Translations under genes and position numbers: made by a program | Notes under the pieces: model-generated | What the model saw: only the letters and a program-made list of their open reading frames with translations | Databases searched by the model: none | What the model was told of the DNA's origin: nothing | Shown here: in pieces, positions 23,062 to 31,335 of the stretch | Numbering within the stretch: position 1 is the stretch's first letter | Layout: the number at the start of each line of letters is the position of its first letter | Assembly (NCBI GenBank): GCA_030448245.1 | Contig: JAUJNH010000003.1 | Span: forward strand, 260,829 to 324,828 | Reading direction: 5' to 3' | Length of the DNA stretch: 64,000 nt | From: Acidimicrobiales bacterium | Lineage (GTDB): Bacteria; Actinomycetota; Acidimicrobiia; Acidimicrobiales; JAUJNH01

Positions 23062-24074
23062 TCATGCTGCGGCCGTCGGCACGGCGCGGCGAGCGCCTCG
23101 GCGGGCGCCGGCCAGGATCCGTCGGCCGTCGGCCAGCAGGCGGACGGGCACCGAGTCGGCGTCGGCCGTGGCGGCGCCGACCTCGGCCACGGCCGTGACC
23201 CGGCGGGCACCGTCGGCGCCTCGAGCCACGTGGACGACGGCGTCGACGGCAGCCGCGAGCTGGGCCCGGACCGCGCCCAGGGGAGGCCGACGCCGGCCAG
23301 CAGGACCAGGGTCTCGAGCCGGCGCAGGGCGTCGGCCGGACCGTTGGCGTGCACGGTGGCCAGACAGCCGGCGTGGCCGGTGTTGAGGGCCTGGAGCAGG
23401 TCGAGGGCTTCGCCGCCCCGGACCTCGCCGACGATCAGCCGGTCGGGCCGCAGGCGCAGGGCGCTGCGCACGAGGTCGCGCAGAGCCACCTCACCGATGC
23501 CTTCGGCGTTGGGCGGGCGGGCCTCGAGGCGCACGACGTGGGGCTGGGGGAGCCGCAGCTCGGCCGCGTCCTCGACCGTCACGACCCGCTCACCGGCCGG
23601 GGCGCACCCGGCGAGTGCGTTGAGCAGCGTCGTCTTGCCGGCGCCGGTGCCGCCGGCCACCACCAGGTTCCAGCCTGCGGTGACGGCGTCGGCCAGCAGC
23701 TCGGCGACGGGCTCGGCGCACCAGGCGGCGAGCGGCAGCGGCCGCACCGAGAAGCGGCGGACCGCCAGGCAGGGCCCGTCGACCGACACCGGCGCGACCA
23801 CGGCGTGGACGCGCGACCCGTCCGGCAGGCGGGCGTCGACGACGGGGCTCGACCGGTCGACCCGAAGGCCGAGGGGCGTCACGATCCGCTCGATCAGCAG
23901 CTCGACCTCGGACCGACTCAGCCGCCGCCCGGTGGCCACCAGCGCACCCTGCCGCTCGACCCACACGGACCCGTCCCCGTTCACCAGCAGGTCGGTGACC
24001 GCCGGATCCCCCGCCACCCCGCTGAGCGGCCCGAGATCAACCGGCCCCGGAACAGCATCCGCAGCCAGCGTCAT
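23062..24074 (-). CDS. TadA/CpaF-like pilus ATPase, apparent frameshift near 23278-23285
   Basis: GGTGAGKTTLLNALAG, DRLIVGEVRGGEALDLLQALNTGHAGCLATVHAN; after LLAGVGLP the coding frame changes. Confidence 0.85.
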
Positions 24075-24081
24075 GCCGCCC

Positions 24082-24878
24082 TCACGCTCCACCGCCGCGG
24101 ACCGAGCGCCCGCCCGAAGGCCCACGAGGCGCGGCCGACCTGTCCCCCGACGACGGCCCGCAGCCGGCTCCGCCGGCGAGGAGCCTGAAGCCGCCCCGAG
24201 GGCGCTCCACCGTCGGAGGCGGGTCGGCCGGGAGGAGCCGTGGCCCGCCCCGCGCGCGCCGCAGGGCACGGGCGAGTCCCCGGGGGAGGGTGGTGCCGAG
24301 GAGGCCGGCGTCGGCGCGGCGTGCCACGGCTGGGTCCCACGGCACGACGGCCACGACGGGTACGCCCAACGCGGCCTCGACGTCGGCCGGGCCAAGGGCC
24401 CGCTCGGGCTCTTCGACCAGCACCACCCCACTCGGCCGAAGCGGTGCCGCCACGGCCCGGCGCAGCGCCAGGAAGCAGGGCCGGAGGACCAGCAGTGGCG
24501 CGCTGGCTGCCATGGCCAGGTCGACGGCCACACCGCCCCGGGTCCCGCTGCCGATCAGGCCCGCGTCCACGACCACAGCACCGCGCCCGGCCAGCGCCGC
24601 CGCCAGCGGCGGGCCGGTCTCGGCGGCCAGGTCGCCAGCCCCCTGGGCACGAGGCGGAGCCCGTGACCGGCCGCGACCTCGATCAGCTCCAGGCGGTCGC
24701 CCGCGACCCACTGGGTCAGGCCGACCGCAGGGTCAGGCAGGCCCAGCGCAGCCGGCAGGTCGCCGCCCAGGTCGACCAGCAGGGCCGAGCCGGCCTCGGC
24801 GGCCAGCAAGGTGGCCAAGGCGGCAGCCACGACGGTGGTGCCGCTTCCACCCTTCGACGACCAGCAGGTGACGAGCAT
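24082..24878 (-). CDS. TadZ/CpaE-like MinD-family ATPase, apparent frameshift near 24633-24645
   Basis: MLVTCWSSKGGSGTTVVAAALATLLA...LLVDLGGDLPAALGLPDP then GDLAAETGPPLAAALAGRGAVVVDAGLIG in a second frame. Confidence 0.75.
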
Positions 24879-24956
24879 GGCGCTCCCCGGAGCAGGGGCG
24901 TCGAAGCCTCAAGAAGAGCCGTGACGCAACGAGACGCTGCACGGGGAGGTGAACAG

Positions 24957-25843
24957 ATGCGAAACTACCTCTCGGGCTTGAAGAGGTCAACCCCTAACCT
25001 CGTCGCGGTGGAGGCGGCCTTCTTCGACCTCGACAAGACGGTCATCGCCAGCGCGCCGATGGTGGCCTTCGGGCGGCGGTTCTACGACGCCGGCCTGATC
25101 TCCCGGCGCACCATCCTGCGCGGCCTGTGGGGCCAGCTCGTCTACCTCCACCTGGGCGCCAGCGAGGAGAAGCTCACCCGCATGCGCGAGTCGGTCCTGG
25201 CCCTGAGCCGCGGCTGGGACCAGGGCAACATCAGCGCCATCGTCGAGGACTCGCTGACCTCGGTGGTCGAGCCCATCATCTACGCCGAGGCCCTCGAGCT
25301 GATGGCCGAGCACCGCAGGAAGGCCGACTGATCGTCATCGTCTCGGCGTCACCGGAGGAGATCGTCGCCCCGATCGGTCGCCTGCTCGACGCCGACGACG
25401 TCGTGGCCAGCCGGGCCGAGATCGACGGCGAGGGGCGCTACACCGGCAACGTCGCCTTCTACGCCTACGGGCCGTTCAAGGTCGACGCCATGATCGACCT
25501 GGCCGCCGAGCGTGGCATCGACCTGGCAGCGTCGTGGGCCTACTCGGACTCGTACACCGACCTCCCGATGCTCGAGGCCGTGGGCCACCCCGTAGCCGTC
25601 AACCCCGACCGGCCGTTGGCCAAGGCGGCGCGAGAGCGGGGGTTCGAGGTTCGCACCTTCGTGCGGCCCGTGCGGCTGCGGGACCGCCTGCCCGCCCACA
25701 CCGGCCAGGCCACGGGCGTCGTCGCCGGCGTGGCCGCCCTCAGCGTGGGTGCCGGGCTGTGGTGGCGTTCGGCCCGCCGGCTCAGCTCACTCGCAGCTTC
25801 TTCGCCGCCAGGGCGCCCAGGGCGACGAGCATGGCCAGGATGA
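24957..25843 (+). CDS. HAD-IB family hydrolase (SerB-like), apparent frameshift near 25316-25325
   Basis: AAFFDLDKTVIA; EALELMAEHRR in frame 1, LIVIVSASPEEIVAPIGRLLDADDVVASR and SDSYTDLPMLEAVGHPVAVNPD in frame 2. Confidence 0.85.
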
Positions 25844-25856
25844 GGAGCTTCTTCAC
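25782..25856 (-). CDS. Possible 24-aa small membrane protein
   Basis: GTG start: VKKLLILAMLVALGALAAKKLRVS. Confidence 0.4.
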   Translation of the reverse strand: MKKLLILAMLVALGALAAKKLRVS

Positions 25857-25913
25857 GAGGAGCCGAGGGTAGCCGGTGCCCACAGGCCGGTCGGGGCCCC
25901 TACGATCCGGAGC

Positions 25914-26008
25914 GGAGGTGTCCGAGTACCTGGTGGGCTCCGCCGCCTTCAACGCGGTCGGGGCAGGCGATCCCTGCCCGGCGGGTTCGATTCCCGTCCA
26001 CCTCCGCA
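25914..26008 (+). tRNA. selC: tRNA-Sec (anticodon UCA)
   Basis: Acceptor GGAGGTG/CACCTCC then G73 and CA; 6-bp-type D stem with TGGT loop (GAGTACC-TGGT-GGGCTC); anticodon arm GCCGC-CTTCAAC-GCGGT; long variable hairpin GGGCAGG-CGATC-CCTGCCC; T arm GGCGGG-TTCGATT-CCCGTC, giving 13 bp for acceptor plus T stems. Confidence 0.85.
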
Positions 26009-26010
26009 AT

Positions 26011-26260
26011 GCCTCGGGGGAGGGCCAAAGCCCTCCCCCGAACCCCCCTCCGGCGCCCTCGCCGCGGCACGCAGCTGTCGGGCGGGCGAAGCCCGCCCTC
26101 AAGCGGCTCAGACGCCGTGCCGCGCAAGCCTCGGGGGGAGGGCCAAAGCCCCCCCCCCCCCCCCCCCGAACCCCCTCCGGCGCAGCGTCCGCGGCACTTG
26201 AGCTGTCGGGCGGGCGGAGCCCGCCCTCAAGCGGCTCAGACGCCGCGCCGCTCGAGCCCC
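26011..26260. repeat. Two tandem ~120-bp hairpin-rich repeats, the second with a 19-nt poly-C tract (26149-26167)
   Basis: gcctcgggggagggccaaagccctccccc... and ctgtcgggcgggcgaagcccgccctcaagcggctcagacgccg each occur twice. Confidence 0.9.
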
Positions 26261-26309
26261 TACGCGAACATGCGGCCGGGGTGGAGCCCAAGACGGGTGG
26301 CGGCCTCCT

Positions 26310-26403
26310 GACCCGGAGCGAGTTCTCTGTCTGAGCGAAGGGCAGGGGGCCGCCGCCCGTCCGCCGCGGCGGCCTGACCCGGAGCGAGTTCTCTGTCTGA
26401 GCG
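26310..26403. repeat. Pair of 31-bp direct repeats cctgacccggagcgagttctctgtctgagcg
   Basis: Exact motif read at about 26310 and about 26373. Confidence 0.9.
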
Positions 26404-26449
26404 GAAACCGGGGGGCCGCGCCATCCGCCGCGGGGTGAAAGCGGTCGGC

Positions 26450-27387
26450 TCAGACGGTCAGGAGGTCGCGGGCGCCGGTGTCGGAGCTCGGGTGGCGGAG
26501 CTTCGACATCGCCCTTGCCTCGATCTGGCGGATCCGCTCGCGGGTGAGGTTGAAGTGCTCGCCCACCTCTTCGAGCGTCCGGGGCTCGCCCCGGTCGAGC
26601 CCGAAGCGCAGGCGCAGGATCTCCCGTTCGCGCTCGTCGAGGGGCGAGAGGAGGCGGGTGATCTCGTCGGGAAGCAGGGCGGTGGCCGCCGTCTCGAACG
26701 GTGACTCGGCCGAGCGGTCCTGGACGACGTCGCCGAGCTCGGCGTCGCCGTCCTCCCGCAGGGGCTCCGACAGCGAAAGGGGCTCGAGGGCGAAGCGCAG
26801 GGCCTCGGTCACCTTCTCCTCGGGCATCTCGACCTCGATCGACAGCTCGTACTGGGTCGGGGGCGCCCGAACTTCAGCTCGAGGCGGGACCGGGCCTTCT
26901 GCAGGCGGGCCAGGGTGTCGCCGGCGTGCACGGGCAGCCGGATGGTGCGGCCGGTGTTGGCGATGCCCCGGGTGATGGCCTGGCGGATCCACCACGTGGC
27001 GTAGGTCGAGAACTTGAAGCCCTTGCGCCAGTCGAACTTCTCGACGGCGTGCATCAGCCCCAGGTTCCCCTCCTGGATGAGGTCGAGGAGGGGCAGGCCC
27101 GAGGCCTGGTACTTCTTGGCGATCGAGACCACCAGGCGGAGGTTCGACTCGACGAAGGCGTCGGTGGCCTCGTCACCGGCCCGGATCTGGCGCTTCAGCT
27201 CGCGCTTGCGGGCCGAGGTCATGTCCCGGCCCTTCTCCTCCAGCTCCTTGCGTGCTGCGTCGCCGACCTCGATGGCCTGTGCGAGCCGCACCTCGTCGTC
27301 CTTGGTGAGGAGGTTGAACTGGCCGATGTCAGTGAGGTAGAGCCTGACGAGGTCTTCCTCGTCTCGCTCAACACGCTCCTTCGGCAT
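26450..27387 (-). CDS. rpoD: Primary RNA polymerase sigma factor, apparent frameshift near 26858-26868
   Basis: [43 protein letters not shown] in frame 1; [15 protein letters not shown]...[29 protein letters not shown] in frame 2. Confidence 0.9.
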
Positions 27388-27558
27388 GCCGTTCGGAACC
27401 TTCCTTCCTGCTGTTGCTGCGGTGCTGCTGGCGCCCGGTGCGGGGCAAGGTGCTCGTCGGGTGCGGGTGGGGCGGGATCGGGCCGCCTCGGCGGTAGCCC
27501 AACTGTACCGACGCGGTCAAGGGCCCCCCCGGACCGGTGCTCGCCACGATGCCCCACC

Positions 27559-28113
27559 TCAGCCGAGCAGCCCGCCGGCGTCGACCAGGAGGCACTCGAC
27601 CGACGCCTGGTGGGCCACCGCCCGCTCCACGTCGGCCCGGGTGCGCAGGAGTCGCTGGAGCAGGCGCTCACCGGCCTGCTGGTCGTCGGCCTCGTCCCGC
27701 AGCACCAGGCGCAGCGTCCGGATGGTCGGGCCGTCGCTCACCGGCGACGCCGTCTCGAGGTGGCTGGCGTGGGCGGCGGCCAGCCGGGGCAGCAGCGCAC
27801 GGTGCACGCCGGCCAGCCGCTCGATCGTCCCGGTGGCGCCGGCGAGCACCTCGACGGCCTGCTCGACGCCGGCCGAGGCCGGCCCGACCCACCTTTCCGC
27901 GTCGACGTCGTGGAGCGTGGGCAGCCGCTCGCCCCACAGCGCGGCGTGCCAGCCGTGGTGCGAGGCCTGGGTGGCCAGGGCGATCTTCACCTCGGGCTCG
28001 GGCACGGTGGCCACCCACCCGCCCAGGATCTCGAAGAGCCGGGCGTCAAGCCACCGCGCTGCGCCCGCCCGCCGGGCCGTGCCGTGCAGGTCCAGCCGCC
28101 CCTCCTCCCCCAC
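27559..28113 (-). CDS. Hypothetical helical (ferritin-like?) protein; start uncertain
   Basis: ARLFEILGGWVATVPEPEVKIALATQASHHGWHAALWGERLPTLHDV... directly downstream of TetR. Confidence 0.5.
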   Translation of the reverse strand: MGEEGRLDLHGTARRAGAARWLDARLFEILGGWVATVPEPEVKIALATQASHHGWHAALWGERLPTLHDVDAERWVGPASAGVEQAVEVLAGATGTIERLAGVHRALLPRLAAAHASHLETASPVSDGPTIRTLRLVLRDEADDQQAGERLLQRLLRTRADVERAVAHQASVECLLVDAGGLLG

Positions 28114-28199
28114 GGGCGGCGACCCTACCGACCGGGCCGGCCGCCACCGGGTGACGATCGCGCCGTCGGCTTCTGCGTGTGCGCCGGCCTCGGTGGCGC

Positions 28200-28832
28200 T
28201 CAGGTCGAGTCGGGGCCGAGGAGGCCTCTGGTGAGGTGATCGCACGCCTGGCCGAAGAGCACCTCGACCGGCGGGAGGCCGAGGTTCGGGTGGCTGATCA
28301 GCAACGACGTGCAGCCGTGCACGACGGCCCACAGCTCGAGGGCCACCGGGAACGGCTCGAGGCCCGGCTCCAGCAGGCCGGTGGCGATCAGGTCGGCCGC
28401 GTTCTGCAGCAGGTGGGCGAAGGCCGCCGACTCCATCAGCTGCTCCGGCCCGAAGCCCTTCGGCGCCGACTCCGGCTTCTGCATGAACAGCACCCGGTAG
28501 TGCTCGGGGTGCTCGACGCCGAACCGGGCGTAGGCCAGGCCCCGGGCCCGGATGCGGTCGAAAGGGTCTTCGAGACCGGCGGCGGCCGACTCGATGGCCT
28601 GGTCGAGGGCGGCGAACAGCTGCTGGCACACGTCGAAGATGAGCGTGTCCTTGTCCGGGAAGTGCAGGTAGACCGACGGCGGCGAGACCCCGACGTCGGC
28701 GGCCACCGCCCGGATGGTCACCTTCTCTACATCGCCGCTCTCCACCAGCAGCCGGGCGGCGGCGTCGAGGATGTCCTGGCGGAGCAGGCCGCCCTCGCCC
28801 CGCCGGGAGCGGGAGCGGGCGCGGGTGCTCAT
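28200..28832 (-). CDS. TetR-family regulator
   Basis: ILDAAARLLVESGDVEKVTIRAVAADVGVSPPSVYLHFPDKDTL. Confidence 0.9.
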   Translation of the reverse strand: MSTRARSRSRRGEGGLLRQDILDAAARLLVESGDVEKVTIRAVAADVGVSPPSVYLHFPDKDTLIFDVCQQLFAALDQAIESAAAGLEDPFDRIRARGLAYARFGVEHPEHYRVLFMQKPESAPKGFGPEQLMESAAFAHLLQNAADLIATGLLEPGLEPFPVALELWAVVHGCTSLLISHPNLGLPPVEVLFGQACDHLTRGLLGPDST

Positions 28833-31108
28833 CGGCTCCCCACGCCCACCGGCGGCGGAACCGGTGGAGCGAGCGGTGCCCCGTTCTCAGGGTCGTCCGG
28901 GAGGGATCCGCCCTCGGTGAACCCGAACCGGTCGTGGAGGCGCCGCAGCGGGCCCGGCGCCCACCAGTTCGCCTCGCCGGCCAGGCGCATGAAGGCGGGC
29001 ACCAGGGCGGCCCGGATGAGCGTGGCGTCCATCAGGACGGCCAGGGTCAGGCCGATGCCGAACAGCTTGATGAACGTGATGCCCGAGGTGGCGAAGGCGA
29101 GGAAGACGATCGCCAGCAGGGCGGCGGCGGCCGTGACGATCCGGCCGGTGCGCTCGAGCCCCCGGGCCACCGACTCGACCGTGCCCGCCCCCTTGTCGTG
29201 CTCCTCCTTGATGCGGCTGAGGAGGAACACCTCGTAGTCCATCGACAGGCCGAAGGCCACGCAGAACATGAGGATGGGGGTGGTGGTGTCGAGGGCGCCG
29301 GTGGCGGTGAACCCCAGGAGGTCGGCGCCCCAGCCGTCCTGGAAGATGACGACCATGGCCCCGAAGGTGGCGGTCAGCGACAGCAGGTTCAGCACGACGG
29401 CCTTGGCCGGCACCAGCAGACTGCCGAACATGAGGAACAGCACCAGGAAGGTGATCCCGGCGATGATCCCGGCGGCCAGCGGCAGCTTGGCCACGAGCGA
29501 CGCCTTGGAGTCGACGAGCATGGCTGACTGACCGGTGACCAGCACGTCGGCGGGAGCGGGCACGGCCCGCACCGCCCGCACCAGCCGCTCGCCCTCGCCG
29601 GACAGCGGCTCGACCGAGGGGACGACGGCGAGGTAGACGCCGCCGGCGGGACCGGCGAAGCGCTGGTAGAGCGGGTTGCCCTGGCCGGCGACGACCAGCT
29701 GGCCGCCGATGTAGCTGCCCTTCGGCCCGTCGACCCTGGCCACCCCGGGCAACCCCGAGAGGGCGGTGGCGTAGCCGTCGAGGTCGCCGGACGCGGTGGG
29801 CGCCACCACCGACAGGCTGGCGGTGTCGCGGCTGGGGAACTCGCGGCGCAGGACGTCGGACGCCTGGCGGGTGCTGGCCGTGGTGGGCAGCACCCGGTCG
29901 TCGGGGAGGCCGAAGCGGACCCCGGCGAACGGCAGCCCCAGCGCCACCAGCAGCGCTCCGACGCTGAGAGCCACCAGCACGGGCCGGCGCATCACCATCG
30001 TCGCCGTCCTGTGCCAGAACCCGGCGCCGTCGAGCTTGGGCTCTCGGTGCAGGATGCGGAACCGCTCGAGGTTGTCGCCGAGGGCGGCGAGCAGGGCCGG
30101 CAGCACGACGAGGGCGCCGACTGCCGCAGCCGCCACCACGGCGATGCCGGCGTAGGCGAAGGAGCGGAGGAAGTACAGGGGGAAGACCAGGAGGGCGGCC
30201 AGCGAGGCGGCCACGGTCAGGGCGCTGAACAGCACGGTGCGACCGGCGGTCAGGACGCTGCGGACGACGGCCTCGTCGTTCGAGTAGCCCTTGCGGCGCT
30301 CCTCCCGGACCCGGTTCACGATGAACAGCGAGTAGTCGATGGCCAGGCCGAGGCCGAGGCCGGTGGTCAGGTTGATCGAGAAGATCGACACGTCGGTGAC
30401 CAGGGCGATGGCGTGGAGGACGGCGAAGGTCGAGATGATCGACAGGACGCCGACGGCCAAGGGCATCCCGGCGGCCACGACCGAGCCGAACACCAGCACG
30501 AGGGCGATGCCGGTGAGCGGGAAGGCCAGCGACTCGGCGCGGGCCAGGTCGGACTCGATCTGGGTGCCCACCTGGTTGAAGACGGCTGCGAAGCCGGTCA
30601 CCTCGACCCTGAGGAGGCCGTCGCTGCGGGTGTACGGCCCGACCAGCTCGTGGACCCGCTCGTCGACGTGGTCGTCGTCGCCGGCGATGCGGGCCAGCAC
30701 GAGGGCCCGGTCGCCTCCGCCCGAGCGCAGCGGTGGCGGGCTCCCGAGGGTCCAGTACGAGACCGACTGGACCACGTCGGCTTCCCGGCTCAGTTCGGCG
30801 GTGAGGGCCGCCCCAGCGGTGGCCACCGCGGGATCGTCGACCTTGCGGCCGTCCTTGGCGGTGACCAGCAGGACGAGGTCGGGATCGCCCTGCCCGAACT
30901 GCTCCTCCACCAGGCGGGCGGCCCGGGTCGACTCGGCTGCGGGGTCCTGGAAGCCACCAGCCTTGACGGCACCGAAGACGCCGGCGCCGAAGACCCCGGC
31001 GGCGACGAGCGTGAGCCCGCTGACCACCAGCACCGCTCGGCGGCGGCGGACGACGAACCGGGCGAGACGTTCGAGCACGGGAGGACCTCCGGAACCTTGG
31101 GTGAACAC
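28829..31108 (-). CDS. MMPL-family RND transporter
   Basis: Two MMPL-type halves; NLTTGLGLGLAIDYSLFIVNRVREE and MFCVAFGLSMDYEVFLLSRIKEE. Confidence 0.9.
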   Translation of the reverse strand: MFTQGSGGPPVLERLARFVVRRRRAVLVVSGLTLVAAGVFGAGVFGAVKAGGFQDPAAESTRAARLVEEQFGQGDPDLVLLVTAKDGRKVDDPAVATAGAALTAELSREADVVQSVSYWTLGSPPPLRSGGGDRALVLARIAGDDDHVDERVHELVGPYTRSDGLLRVEVTGFAAVFNQVGTQIESDLARAESLAFPLTGIALVLVFGSVVAAGMPLAVGVLSIISTFAVLHAIALVTDVSIFSINLTTGLGLGLAIDYSLFIVNRVREERRKGYSNDEAVVRSVLTAGRTVLFSALTVAASLAALLVFPLYFLRSFAYAGIAVVAAAAVGALVVLPALLAALGDNLERFRILHREPKLDGAGFWHRTATMVMRRPVLVALSVGALLVALGLPFAGVRFGLPDDRVLPTTASTRQASDVLRREFPSRDTASLSVVAPTASGDLDGYATALSGLPGVARVDGPKGSYIGGQLVVAGQGNPLYQRFAGPAGGVYLAVVPSVEPLSGEGERLVRAVRAVPAPADVLVTGQSAMLVDSKASLVAKLPLAAGIIAGITFLVLFLMFGSLLVPAKAVVLNLLSLTATFGAMVVIFQDGWGADLLGFTATGALDTTTPILMFCVAFGLSMDYEVFLLSRIKEEHDKGAGTVESVARGLERTGRIVTAAAALLAIVFLAFATSGITFIKLFGIGLTLAVLMDATLIRAALVPAFMRLAGEANWWAPGPLRRLHDRFGFTEGGSLPDDPENGAPLAPPVPPPVGVGSR

Positions 31109-31170
31109 CGATAGGTGAACATCGTTCAGCGACTTGGGCAAGGGGGTGTGACCAACTTCACAGCTCGAGT

Positions 31171-31190
31171 GGGACCAAAACGTTGGTCCC
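31171..31190. promoter_or_regulatory. Perfect inverted repeat GGGACCAA-AACG-TTGGTCCC upstream of the MMPL/TetR operon
   Basis: 8-bp perfect arms read directly; possible operator or terminator. Confidence 0.5.
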
Positions 31191-31335
31191 GGTCGTTCAA
31201 CCCGTCAGTCCCCCGCCGCCGACGTAGTGGCGGGAGGTTGTGCGGGAAATCCCCCCCTTCCACGCGCAACCAGTGCCCGGCGCCGGTCCTCTCCACCCCC
31301 CTCCGGAGAGAGGCCGGCGCTGAGGCGCGCCCGGC

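Noticed and set aside
25318-25332. TGA in the HAD gene as a second selenocysteine codon
   Set aside because: The residues after the TGA do not continue the HAD in that frame; the family sequence resumes in another frame, so this is a frameshift, not recoding.
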